DNA of 49,405 nt. Origin: Paracoccaceae bacterium. Lineage in GTDB: Bacteria > Pseudomonadota > Alphaproteobacteria > Rhodobacterales > Rhodobacteraceae. Of this stretch, positions 1 to 7,927 are shown one piece after another. Position 1 is the stretch's first letter, and the number at the start of each line of letters is the position of its first letter. The DNA is taken from positions 1 through 49,405 of the forward strand of contig JAQWIK010000103.1 of the NCBI GenBank assembly GCA_029248915.1, given 5' to 3'. The notes beneath the pieces were generated by a model. The model was not told the origin of the DNA and did not search any database. It saw nothing but the letters and a program-made list of their open reading frames with translations. The position numbers and the translations under genes are program-made.

Positions 1-725
1 GCAGCGCGCATTGTAATTTTAACATCACTTTTACAGTCGGACATACAAACTTTTTTATTCCAAAAATGTGCTTCTGATGTCACTCTATCATCGACTATAA
101 AGCCACTTTTATTTGGCATCTCAACATCAAGAAAAGTTTCGTTAGATAAAATAAAATCCTCATCAACAATATCGTTTGAGTACAAAATATATGCCACAAT
201 TGCATACACATCATCATCACTCAAACTCTGCGCATAGCCAAATGGCATTGAACGTTTCACATAATCCCATGTTGTTGATAGATAAGGCCAATATGAGCCT
301 ACTGTTTTAACCGGATCTTCGTCAGCCAGTGTATCCAAGCCTCCTGCCAACTCCGGCCAATTATCTACACCCTCAGCAAAATCACCGTGGCAAATAGCAC
401 AATGCTCAGCAAACACTTCTTCCCCATAAATTGCATCCCCAGAGCCTATGGGTAAACCAGTACCATCAGGACTTATATCGCCATCCCAAGCTGCCACCTC
501 TCTTTTAGTGGCGCCACGACCTAGCCCAAATTTTCCATCTCTTGGCCCGACAGCAGAAGCTTCGGCCGCAGCGATCATTCTGAAATCAGGATCAAAATCT
601 AGTGATACTATCTTAGCATCCTGCGGAAGCTGAGTTACAAAGCGATCAGCAAAGTTAGTCGCGATAAGTAAAACTCCAAAAACACAAATACCTGCGACGG
701 CAAACAAATCACGAGATTTCGACAT
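1..725 (-). CDS. soxD: SoxD, cytochrome c subunit of sulfur dehydrogenase SoxCD (partial, C-terminus off the left edge)
   Basis: SoxD is the c-type cytochrome partner of SoxC in the periplasmic sulfane dehydrogenase, which oxidises the cysteine-bound sulfane sulfur on SoxY and passes electrons to cytochrome c. Reading the minus strand from the ATG at 725 gives about 241 codons with no stop before the window edge. There is an N-terminal hydrophobic anchor or signal segment (about residues 8-24) and a CxxCH heme motif (CAICH, about residues 109-113). The start lies inside the end of soxC (17-base overlap), a usual sign of translational coupling. SoxD of Paracoccus is a longer two-heme protein, so the rest of the protein should lie to the left. 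The identity rests on position behind soxC and on the heme motif. Confidence 0.9.
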   Translation of the reverse strand, partial: MSKSRDLFAVAGICVFGVLLIATNFADRFVTQLPQDAKIVSLDFDPDFRMIAAAEASAVGPRDGKFGLGRGATKREVAAWDGDISPDGTGLPIGSGDAIYGEEVFAEHCAICHGDFAEGVDNWPELAGGLDTLADEDPVKTVGSYWPYLSTTWDYVKRSMPFGYAQSLSDDDVYAIVAYILYSNDIVDEDFILSNETFLDVEMPNKSGFIVDDRVTSEAHFWNKKVCMSDCKSDVKITMRA

Positions 726-1992
726 TTTCAGCCTCCCCGTTTGATTTAATCCACCAGGTTTGAATACAATTATTGTGATAAATGGAGTTCAACCCACGCG
801 TTTCTCTAAGCTCTTCTTTGGTAGGCTGAACATAGCCTGTTTCATCATGGGCTCTTGACTGCAGGAACATTTCCTCACCGTCCCACTCTATATCAAGATA
901 AAATCTTGTAAGCGCCATTTTTGTACCAGGCTGAGCTAGTCTTGCTTCGTACCAGTTCTCTCCACCATCTATTGTAACATCCACTCTATTTATCGCGCCA
1001 CGCCCAGACCAAGCCAAACCGGAGATAACCAACGGACCTTTTCCATGTAAAATTGGAGACTGTGGGCTAGGCGATGTGACGACAGACTTAGCATCCATAG
1101 CCCAAGTCCACTTTCTGCTTATTCCTTCCGCTAGAGTATCTGTATATTTAGAAGTCTCCTCCCTGCTCTCGACAGGTTTATCTAGAACTTCAACCCGACG
1201 AAGCCATTTTACCCACATATTTCCTTCCCAACCAGGCACAACCAGTCTAGCAGGATAGCCATGCTCTTTTCTGAGGGCCTCACCATTAGCTTTAAAAGCA
1301 ACAAGAACATCATCTAAAGCTTTTTCCATAGGAATGGACCGACCATTAGAAGAAGCATCAGCACCCTCAACAAAAATCCATTTCCCTTTTAAATCACCAG
1401 CTGCATTCAAACCGGCTTCATTGAGTAGCGTTCTGAGAGGAACCCCTGTGTATTCCATGTTGTGAATCATTCCATGAGTGAACTGAACGCCATTCAATTG
1501 TGCACCTGCCCACTCCATGCCAGTATTAGCTGCACATTCACAAAAGTAGACATGTTGTTCCCTTGGAAATCTTTCAAGATCTTCATAGGTAAAAACTAAT
1601 TCTTGGTCGACCAGACCGTTTATCATCAGCCGGTAGTTCTCTTTTCGAAGCTCAATAGCTCCCGAATGATGTCGTTCAAAAGCGCATCCTTGTGGCGTGA
1701 TTGTACCGTCCAAAGCGTGAATAGGACTAAAGTTTATAGAGCTTATTGTGTCAGCTGTTAACCAGCCAACATTTCTCCGAACAACGTCTTTTTCAAATTC
1801 TATTGGAAGTCCATAAGGAGTGGCGTCCACACCATCGCCAGTTATTTGAGCCCATTCTTGAACCTCGGTTATAAGAGGATCGTCATCACTAGCTGATAAA
1901 GAACTAGCAGCAGTGGAACCCGCACCTAACGCAGCAGCACCAGCCAAGAATTGTCGACGAGAAGACTTTTTATCAGAAAAATCATCGGCCAT
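709..1992 (-). CDS. soxC: SoxC, molybdopterin subunit of sulfur dehydrogenase SoxCD
   Basis: SoxC is the molybdenum-cofactor subunit of periplasmic SoxCD, which removes six electrons from SoxY-bound sulfane sulfur and so allows complete oxidation of thiosulfate to sulfate. The 427-residue product begins with a twin-arginine signal (SSRRQFLAG, residues 10-18), as expected for a cofactor-loaded exported enzyme. It has the sulfite-oxidase fold signature FCECAAN; Cys153 in CAAN is the expected molybdenum ligand. The C-terminal half matches the Mo-co dimerisation domain. It lies 26 bases after soxB and overlaps soxD. An AAAGGA element about 10 bases upstream supports the ATG at 1992. Sulfite oxidase homologues outside sox clusters look similar, but the neighbours settle the call. 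Confidence 0.96.
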   Translation of the reverse strand: MADDFSDKKSSRRQFLAGAAALGAGSTAASSLSASDDDPLITEVQEWAQITGDGVDATPYGLPIEFEKDVVRRNVGWLTADTISSINFSPIHALDGTITPQGCAFERHHSGAIELRKENYRLMINGLVDQELVFTYEDLERFPREQHVYFCECAANTGMEWAGAQLNGVQFTHGMIHNMEYTGVPLRTLLNEAGLNAAGDLKGKWIFVEGADASSNGRSIPMEKALDDVLVAFKANGEALRKEHGYPARLVVPGWEGNMWVKWLRRVEVLDKPVESREETSKYTDTLAEGISRKWTWAMDAKSVVTSPSPQSPILHGKGPLVISGLAWSGRGAINRVDVTIDGGENWYEARLAQPGTKMALTRFYLDIEWDGEEMFLQSRAHDETGYVQPTKEELRETRGLNSIYHNNCIQTWWIKSNGEAENVEIS

Positions 1993-2018
1993 AATTCATT
2001 TTTCCTTTAACAATACTA

Positions 2019-3716
2019 TCAAATACCAACAACTTCCACATTGCTATTAGGTTCAACGGAGATAGTTTCCTGCCTTCGAATATAATTTTCAACCACATCC
2101 CAAATCTGAGGCCCTTCAGTATCTTCATTCACTGATGCCCAACCAGAAACAATATACGTTTTTGACGGGTCAATTATTTCACCAGTCTTTAAAAGTGTCA
2201 TTTCCGTTATGCGACTACCTTGAGGCTTATTTATGTCAATTTTATAACCCATACCACCGATCCTGACCATATCACCACCCTGTTGATAGTAGGGATCAGA
2301 ATTAAACAAATTATCCGCTACATCTTCAAGAATAATCTGAATAAACTCACCTGTAAATTCTGTTCTATAAGCTTTACCGTACGTCATTGAGGTAACGTTC
2401 CATATATCTTCACGGGTGATATCTTGACCTGGAATAATTGAAGGGCCCCACCTTACACCTGGAGACATCGAAATATCAGCATCACGCTCTTCGATGAGAG
2501 CCTCACATATCAAATCATCCCAAGTTCCATTAAAATTTCCTCTTCGATATAGCAGGCTTTCTGATTTCCCAATTACCTCACTTAATTCATTTGTATAAGG
2601 AGCACGTTGCTCATCTATCAATTTTGCCACCGTTGCATCGGGCGAGATAACATCAGAAAAAATTGGAATTAATTTGTGCTTATAGCCCATCATACGTCCA
2701 TTTTGGACGTCTAAATCTACACGGCTAACAAATTTTCCGTTTGAGCCAGAGGCAATAATAATAGTTTTATCAATTAGAACAGGTTCTGGCAGAGCATCAT
2801 GAGTATGCCCAGATAAAATCACATCAATTCCTGAAACACGGCCAGCCATTTTCTTGTCCACATCAAATCCATTATGAGACAGCACAACAACTACTTCTGC
2901 ACCTAAGGAGCGAACTTCATCGACCATATTCTGCATGTTGGAGTCGCGTATACCAAAACTATACTCTGGAAACATCCAGCCTGGATTTGCAATAGGCATA
3001 TATGGAAATGCTTGACCAATAACTGCTATTTTTGATCCACCTCGTTCAAACATTTTATAAGGTGGAAAAAGCTCAGCAGGTTCATCCCATTCAGCATCAA
3101 AAATATTCTGCCCTAAAGCAGCAAAAGGGAGGTTTTCAATGATCTCTGAAATTCGATCAGAGCCCAGCGTGAATTCCCAATGGAAAGTCATTGCATCTGG
3201 CTTCAAAGCATTCATAACATTTACCATGTCCTGACCTTCAGTATGGTAACATGTATATGAGCCATGCCATGTATCCCCGCCATCAAGTAAAAGCGCATCA
3301 GGCCTATCTGCTCGAATTGAATTTATAACCGTAGCGACGCGATCTAACCCACCAACGCGACCATAGCCATTAGCCATCGATATAAAATCATCATAAGTTA
3401 GCGCATAATGAGCAGGAGACCCATCAGCAATACCATAAAGTTTTCGGAAATCCGATCCCGTGATGTGAGGAACTTTTCCAAAAGCATTTCCTACCCCTAG
3501 ATTCACTTCAGGTTCACGAAAATAAATTGGCTTTAATTGCCCATGTATATCTGTGACATGAATAAGCGATATATTTCCAAACGTTTCAAATTCTAGAAGT
3601 TGGCTTTGGTCTAGCTTTTGTTGGGCAGCCAATTTAGCCCAGTTCCCAAAGCCAGACGCACCATAAAGCGAAGATGCGGCCATAGATACTTGTAAAAAAT
3701 CACGACGTGATAACAT
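2019..3716 (-). CDS. soxB: SoxB, thiosulfohydrolase
   Basis: SoxB hydrolyses the terminal sulfonate from SoxY-bound thiosulfate as sulfate, in the periplasm, using two manganese ions. The 565-residue product begins with a twin-arginine signal (LSRRDFLQVS). It shows the metallophosphoesterase/5'-nucleotidase motifs in order: HVTDIHGQ (residues 53-60, metal ligands Asp56 and His58), LLDGGDTWHGS, VLSHNGFD and SGHTHDALPEP. The C-terminal half is the 5'-nucleotidase C-terminal domain. Full length for the family. It is preceded by a 91-base gap containing two terminator-like hairpins, so soxBCD may be expressed differently from soxXYZA. Confidence 0.97.
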   Translation of the reverse strand: MLSRRDFLQVSMAASSLYGASGFGNWAKLAAQQKLDQSQLLEFETFGNISLIHVTDIHGQLKPIYFREPEVNLGVGNAFGKVPHITGSDFRKLYGIADGSPAHYALTYDDFISMANGYGRVGGLDRVATVINSIRADRPDALLLDGGDTWHGSYTCYHTEGQDMVNVMNALKPDAMTFHWEFTLGSDRISEIIENLPFAALGQNIFDAEWDEPAELFPPYKMFERGGSKIAVIGQAFPYMPIANPGWMFPEYSFGIRDSNMQNMVDEVRSLGAEVVVVLSHNGFDVDKKMAGRVSGIDVILSGHTHDALPEPVLIDKTIIIASGSNGKFVSRVDLDVQNGRMMGYKHKLIPIFSDVISPDATVAKLIDEQRAPYTNELSEVIGKSESLLYRRGNFNGTWDDLICEALIEERDADISMSPGVRWGPSIIPGQDITREDIWNVTSMTYGKAYRTEFTGEFIQIILEDVADNLFNSDPYYQQGGDMVRIGGMGYKIDINKPQGSRITEMTLLKTGEIIDPSKTYIVSGWASVNEDTEGPQIWDVVENYIRRQETISVEPNSNVEVVGI

Positions 3717-3731
3717 TTTAATCTTTTCCGT

Positions 3732-3758
3732 AAAAAAACATATGCAATTTTTTGCATA
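3732..3758 (-). terminator. Terminator-like hairpin with T7 tract, 15 bases before soxB
   Basis: Read on the minus strand, a 7-base perfect stem (TATGCAA / TTGCATA, window positions 3752-3758 and 3741-3747) with a four-base loop is followed after two bases by seven Ts (3738-3732). The stem is AT-rich, so it would be a weak terminator or a pausing or processing site. It is the second of two consecutive hairpins in the soxA-soxB gap. Confidence 0.5.
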
Positions 3759-3769
3759 AGTTAATTAAG

Positions 3770-3797
3770 AAAAATCCCCGCATCTTTTGACGCGAGG
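3770..3797 (-). terminator. Intrinsic terminator-like hairpin just after soxA
   Basis: On the minus strand the arm at 3797-3791 (CCTCGCG) pairs with 3782-3776 (TGCGGGG): five Watson-Crick pairs and two G-T wobbles, an eight-base loop, then A and five Ts (3774-3770). It starts 11 bases beyond the soxA stop codon. GC-rich stem plus T tract is the form of a rho-independent terminator, but it lies inside the sox operon, so partial readthrough (attenuation) or 3'-end protection of the soxXYZA message is the likely role. Confidence 0.6.
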
Positions 3798-3807
3798 ACC
3801 ACGAAAA

Positions 3808-4647
3808 TTAGTTTCGAACTGAAGGGGTTTCGACCGACAATCCATTCGCACGAGACGCAACATAAAGCTCCAGTGCTTTAAATTCTTCACTACCCTCTTT
3901 AAAAGGTGTTGCTCTTATATTTTTCATACAGCCTTTGAAACGTCCGTGAATAGTATTTAATTTGGCATTTTTTAAACGATAAGTCGGAAAGCCATTTATT
4001 TGTCCCTGTGACAAATGATCGGCGCGGATCATGTTTCCATAATTATCTTCATGGCAACTTGAGCAAGCCATGTCTAACTGACCTACCCTCTGATAATATA
4101 ACGCCTTCCCTTTTTCCCAAAAAGAAGCCGCTGGTCCGTCTATGGCAACGTTTAAAGGCATTCCGCGCGACTGGAGACCAATTAGGCCTAGCATTGCAGA
4201 CATCTGCCCACCCGACCATTTCCATTTTTCGGCACCCATTCGCTCAGTTCTACAATTATTTATTAACTCTGGAATAGTTTCAAGTTCACCAGCTGAATTT
4301 ACTCTAGGCATACTCGCACGCAAACCCGAAAAACCTTCAGCGGACTCATGGCATGAGGAGCAAGCCTTACCTGCAGAACCATCCACCATCTCAAATTGAT
4401 CTAATGCCTGATCTATAAAAACGAATGATGGATTATCAAAATCGTCCATTTGAAGGGCTTGCGTCTCATCTCTTCTATAAGTCCATCCAGAAAATATTTC
4501 ATCTACATTTTCAAGATGTGCCGGAGCTGCAGTTTTCGTTAAGAAGACTTCCCCCTCAATCGACAATGTCGAGTCTTCACCTGCAGTCACAACACTAGCA
4601 AGAGCCGTAATACATAATGCTAGTGGTAAAAGCGATGTGATCTTCAT
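3808..4647 (-). CDS. soxA: SoxA, diheme cytochrome c subunit of SoxAX
   Basis: SoxA with SoxX joins thiosulfate oxidatively to the cysteine of SoxY in the periplasm. I choose the ATG at 4647 because GGAGG lies 9 bases upstream and a clean signal peptide follows (about residues 1-22); the frame stays open upstream to 4692. The 279-residue product has two CxxCH motifs (CSSCH at 96-100 and 195-199), so it is the diheme type. Cys240 in the FKGCMKN segment matches the conserved cysteine that ligates the active-site heme and is found as a persulfide in characterised SoxA. Cys132 is a candidate ligand for the other heme. Do not confuse it with sarcosine oxidase soxA at 15762-18695. Confidence 0.95.
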   Translation of the reverse strand: MKITSLLPLALCITALASVVTAGEDSTLSIEGEVFLTKTAAPAHLENVDEIFSGWTYRRDETQALQMDDFDNPSFVFIDQALDQFEMVDGSAGKACSSCHESAEGFSGLRASMPRVNSAGELETIPELINNCRTERMGAEKWKWSGGQMSAMLGLIGLQSRGMPLNVAIDGPAASFWEKGKALYYQRVGQLDMACSSCHEDNYGNMIRADHLSQGQINGFPTYRLKNAKLNTIHGRFKGCMKNIRATPFKEGSEEFKALELYVASRANGLSVETPSVRN

Positions 4648-4697
4648 TTTCTTTTCCTCCCTAAAAAGGTGTCTTCGTCTGAGCAAAAACATTTACC

Positions 4698-5027
4698 CTA
4701 AGCTAATTTTATTGATTTCTTCTTTTCATAAACTGAACCGTCGTCATCATACCATGTAAACGTAAACTCACCTGCTTCAGGCACATTAGCATCAAATTGA
4801 AAATATGGATTGACCGAAATTGCTGGCTCCATATTAACATCTACGACATTTTCGCCATTGAATGCACAGGTAAACCTATTAATTATCGAACGTGGTATTA
4901 CCTGTCCGTCGCCATCTTTGCGACGCCCTGTTTCCATCTTGTGACTAATCAAAGTCTTAATTGTTATCGTCTCCCCTGCAGCTGCAGTTTTGGGAACCTT
5001 TACTCGTGGTTTTACACCTTTTGCCAT
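4698..5027 (-). CDS. soxZ: SoxZ, sulfur carrier complex subunit
   Basis: SoxZ forms the heterodimer with SoxY that carries sulfur intermediates between the Sox enzymes in the periplasm. The 109-residue product has no signal peptide, as usual; it is exported together with SoxY by the Tat route. The sequence shows the family's immunoglobulin-like pattern, with the typical KVPKTA..GETITIKTLISHKMETG start and an FTWYDDDG segment near the end. GGGAG lies 7 bases before the ATG. It sits between soxY (18 bases away) and soxA. Confidence 0.96.
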   Translation of the reverse strand: MAKGVKPRVKVPKTAAAGETITIKTLISHKMETGRRKDGDGQVIPRSIINRFTCAFNGENVVDVNMEPAISVNPYFQFDANVPEAGEFTFTWYDDDGSVYEKKKSIKLA

Positions 5028-5045
5028 TTTCTATCTCCCTATTAA

Positions 5046-5462
5046 CTAGCCGCCGCAGCCGCCAATTGTGACTTTAACGGTTTGATGAGCCGCAGAAAAA
5101 GATCCATCAGCCATTTCAGCGACAGCGATAACATCTTGTGTTCCAGCCAGCCGTATACGAGTTGTGCAGCTTTGTGAGCCTGAACCCATTCCAAAATTAA
5201 ATTTCGCGACACCAGGTGTTGGATTACCTGCCGCCAGCACCGTGATTGCAACTGCTCCTGGCGCATCAACTGAAATGGGAACAGTGTTCCCATTTTCTGC
5301 AATTTCTGGCGCTGTCAAATCTATTCCACCACTAGATGCTTTCACACCACCTGTAATGTCTGAAATCAAATCAGGCGTAGACGCCATTAATTTTAAAGGC
5401 AGCAATGTTGCTACCAGGGTAGCTCCACTAACTGCCAGTGTTTCACGTCTCGTGAAATTCAT
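5046..5462 (-). CDS. soxY: SoxY, sulfur carrier protein with C-terminal GGCGG
   Basis: SoxY holds the growing sulfur substrate covalently on one cysteine while SoxAX, SoxB and SoxCD act on it. The 138-residue product has a twin-arginine signal (NFTRRETLAVSG) and ends in the diagnostic swinging arm GGCGG, with the carrier Cys136 three residues from the end. No other cysteine positions are needed for the call. AGGAG lies 6 bases before the ATG. Cleavage of the Tat signal would leave a mature protein of about 110 residues. Confidence 0.97.
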   Translation of the reverse strand: MNFTRRETLAVSGATLVATLLPLKLMASTPDLISDITGGVKASSGGIDLTAPEIAENGNTVPISVDAPGAVAITVLAAGNPTPGVAKFNFGMGSGSQSCTTRIRLAGTQDVIAVAEMADGSFSAAHQTVKVTIGGCGG

Positions 5463-5500
5463 AACAATCTCCTAATTAACAAACTCAAATTCTTCAAATT

Positions 5501-5953
5501 CTATTTTAAAGTCGCTACATAAGCTAGCAGGTCTTCCACCTCTTGGGCTGACAAAATAGTCTTACCGTCAAATTTTTTCAAAACCCGATTGTACCCACTA
5601 TCTCTGTAAAAGGCTGGCATTATAGTACCTTCAAACATCTTTTTCGAATTAACTAAAATACCGCGAAGCTCTGCAGTGTTCCATCTGTCTGCAACTCCGT
5701 CCAATTCTGGGCCAACTTCGCCATGAAAAGTTTGTTCGGCCATGTCAGTGTTTACATGACATGCTAAGCAATTGCCTTTTTTCCGGTTCATAAAAAGTTT
5801 TCTTCCAGTTGCCACATCGCCTGCAGTTCCTGTCAGAGCAAGCTCTATTTCTCCGTTTTCTCCAAACTTGATGTCTCCGGGCGCTGTTGTTTCAGCAAAC
5901 GAGGCGCTGCTAAAAGCGACCGCTGCTGCCAATATAATTGTTGTTACCCTCAT
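5501..5953 (-). CDS. soxX: SoxX, monoheme cytochrome c subunit of SoxAX
   Basis: SoxX takes the electrons released when SoxAX couples thiosulfate to SoxY. I choose the ATG at 5953: GGAGG stands 4 bases upstream and a standard signal peptide follows (residues 1-20, cleavage after SFA). The frame extends upstream to 6004 without support. The 150-residue product has one CxxCH (CLACH, residues 62-66), and the conserved KGNCLACH context is typical of SoxX. The 97 bases between soxW and this start are the longest gap on the upstream side of the structural genes and could hold a second promoter. Confidence 0.95.
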   Translation of the reverse strand: MRVTTIILAAAVAFSSASFAETTAPGDIKFGENGEIELALTGTAGDVATGRKLFMNRKKGNCLACHVNTDMAEQTFHGEVGPELDGVADRWNTAELRGILVNSKKMFEGTIMPAFYRDSGYNRVLKKFDGKTILSAQEVEDLLAYVATLK

Positions 5954-6050
5954 AGTTCCTCCAATAGGAATCTTGATATCCTTAGTATACCGTAGGCTAC
6001 ACAAATTATAAAAATCAAGAAAAATTCATAAAAACGAGTATTTTAATTCA

Positions 6051-6641
6051 CTAGTTTGACTTTGCAGCTTTTCGCTCATTTATTCTTCGTGCGTGATATC
6101 GCTGAAAATCTTCCCCATTATTTAGAAGATAACGCTCCTCGTTTACCCATGTTAACATATCAAGAGTAGTACCGGCTGACCAAGCGCCTGGCATAAAAGA
6201 AACAGAGGCTTCCGTGGCGGTTAAATTATCATCAACTTCTTGAGGTAAGTATAAAACTGTTGGTGTAAAAAGTATATTCCACTTTCTGGCCATTGCTTTT
6301 TCCGAAAGCACTTCACCATCGAAATCCGTTACCTCTAAATCACCATGAAGATTAAGTTGTACTACAAAAAAATTTTCATCAATATAATTTGAAACATTAT
6401 CACGAGAATAAACATCTTTATGCATTTTTGAGCAGTATATGCATCCCCGCTGTTCAAACATTAAAACTAATCTTTTTCCTTCCATATTAGCTTCATCAAG
6501 ATCCTCCCTTAGATCTTTAAAAGTATCACGCATCCAATTTTGCTTATGGAGGCCATCATCTCCTATCTCTGTGGAAAATGCCCAAATTGGCACAAGAAAG
6601 TATAGCAGACCCAGAATAAATATATTTTTAAAAGATTTCAT
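6051..6641 (-). CDS. soxW: SoxW, periplasmic thioredoxin-like protein
   Basis: SoxW is a periplasmic thiol-disulfide protein that receives reducing power from SoxV and is thought to keep SoxY in an active, reduced state. The 196-residue product has a signal peptide (residues 1-23) and a thioredoxin-like fold with the redox pair CIYC (Cys67, Cys70) in the FEQRGCIYC context. Later elements (RKWNILFTPTVLYLP) fit the thioredoxin cis-proline loop. GGAGGAAAT directly precedes the ATG. The gene follows soxV by 38 bases. Confidence 0.9.
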   Translation of the reverse strand: MKSFKNIFILGLLYFLVPIWAFSTEIGDDGLHKQNWMRDTFKDLREDLDEANMEGKRLVLMFEQRGCIYCSKMHKDVYSRDNVSNYIDENFFVVQLNLHGDLEVTDFDGEVLSEKAMARKWNILFTPTVLYLPQEVDDNLTATEASVSFMPGAWSAGTTLDMLTWVNEERYLLNNGEDFQRYHARRINERKAAKSN

Positions 6642-6679
6642 ATTTCCTCCAATTTTTCATAAAATTCCTTTATTTGAAA

Positions 6680-7429
6680 TTATGTCCTACCAAGAACTTG
6701 ATTGATCCCGTTGCTCATTTCCAACATCCAGAAGGCAACCGAATTAACAGAATTCGAAAATAGCAAAAATGCAAATAGTATAAGCAACAAGCCCATTGCT
6801 TTTTCAACTTTACTCAAATGGGTTCGAAAACGTGAAGTAGCTTGCAAGAAAGTTTTAATAAATGCGGCAGCCAGCATAAAAGGCAATGTCAAACCCACAC
6901 CAAAAACTAAAAGAAGGCCAACACCTCTAAGAGCTGTCTCTTCAAAAGATGCTGTAAACAAAACTGCTGCCAGCACTCCACCAACACATGGGGTCCATCC
7001 TGCAGCAAATGCTAGGCCTACAATGTAAGAGGTCAGAACCGACATTTTTGACGTATTACCTACCTGCAGATTAAATTGTCTGTTCAAAAACCCTATACGA
7101 ACTACACCCAGAAAATGCAGTCCAATAAGAAAAATTATCGCAGAAGCCAAATATCGAAACTCATCAATATAAGACTGGAAGGTCTTCGATATAGAGAAGG
7201 CTGCCGCGCCTAGTAATACAAAAACACTTATAATTCCTAATGAAAAAGCCACTGACGATATAATAGCTCTGTATCGAATATCATCCGGAAGTTTTCCGTC
7301 TTCGTTAAACGAAGCCATTCCAACACCAGCCATATAACTTAAATAAAAGGGCACAATAGGGAGAATACATGGTGAGAAAAAAACTAGAATACCCCCAAAA
7401 AACGCCCCTAAAATTGAAACGTCTAACAT
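6680..7429 (-). CDS. soxV: SoxV, CcdA/DsbD-type membrane thiol reductant transporter
   Basis: SoxV carries electrons from cytoplasmic thioredoxin across the membrane to SoxW. I choose the ATG at 7429 (AAGGA, six bases, ATG); a TTG- or ATG-type extension to 7450 would cut into the divergent promoter. The 249-residue product has six hydrophobic segments and the two conserved cysteines in CcdA contexts: FFSPCILPI near residue 20 and GWTPCVGG near residue 150. It is the first gene of the minus-strand sox run and is divergent from soxS, with 69 bases between them. Confidence 0.92.
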   Translation of the reverse strand: MLDVSILGAFFGGILVFFSPCILPIVPFYLSYMAGVGMASFNEDGKLPDDIRYRAIISSVAFSLGIISVFVLLGAAAFSISKTFQSYIDEFRYLASAIIFLIGLHFLGVVRIGFLNRQFNLQVGNTSKMSVLTSYIVGLAFAAGWTPCVGGVLAAVLFTASFEETALRGVGLLLVFGVGLTLPFMLAAAFIKTFLQATSRFRTHLSKVEKAMGLLLILFAFLLFSNSVNSVAFWMLEMSNGINQVLGRT

Positions 7430-7447
7430 AACGAATCCTTGCAAACC

Positions 7448-7466
7448 CACATATTCAATTTATGTG
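7448..7466. promoter_or_regulatory. Inverted repeat between soxV and soxS, candidate SoxR operator
   Basis: A perfect 6-7-6 inverted repeat (CACATA, seven bases, TATGTG) lies at the centre of the 69-base gap between the divergent starts of soxV (7429) and soxS (7499). In Paracoccus, SoxR is known to bind in this intergenic region. The match to a defined SoxR consensus cannot be tested here, so the operator role is inferred from place and symmetry only. Confidence 0.45.
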
Positions 7467-7498
7467 ATATAACCACAAACTCGTCAATCGGAGTTAAA

Positions 7499-7885
7499 AT
7501 GCACCTGATAAAAAAAATCGTCCTTTTGATTTTTACAGTGCCTATTCTTTCTGAGAATTTGACGGCAGCAGAACTGATAATGGTGGAACAGCAAGGCTGT
7601 TACTACTGTGAAGAGTGGAAAGACCAACTAGGACACATTTACCCTAAAACTCCAGAAGGCAAGTATGCCCCATTAAAAACTTTTGATATCACCGAGGTTG
7701 ATGGAATTAAGGGACTGGAGAGAGACGTCATATTCACGCCCACATTTATTTTAATGGAAAAAAATAAGGAATTGGGCCGACTAGAGGGATATTCTAGCGA
7801 AGACTTTTTCTGGGAGTTATTGGAAGTGATCCTCGAAAAGGAAACTGAGTATACTGCTCCTAAAGTAATAAAAACAATTAATTGA
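7499..7885 (+). CDS. soxS: SoxS, periplasmic thioredoxin
   Basis: SoxS is a small periplasmic thioredoxin needed for full expression or activation of the Sox system in Paracoccus. I choose the ATG at 7499 (GGAG six bases upstream) over the upstream in-frame start at 7439, because it gives a signal peptide right at the N-terminus (residues 1-24). The 128-residue product has the redox motif CYYC (Cys34, Cys37). It is followed after 42 bases by soxR on the same strand and is divergent from soxV. Confidence 0.88.
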   Translation: MHLIKKIVLLIFTVPILSENLTAAELIMVEQQGCYYCEEWKDQLGHIYPKTPEGKYAPLKTFDITEVDGIKGLERDVIFTPTFILMEKNKELGRLEGYSSEDFFWELLEVILEKETEYTAPKVIKTIN

Positions 7886-7927
7886 TGAACTTAAGGTTAT
7901 TAGAATTTGTAGAAAAGGTGAGAATTT

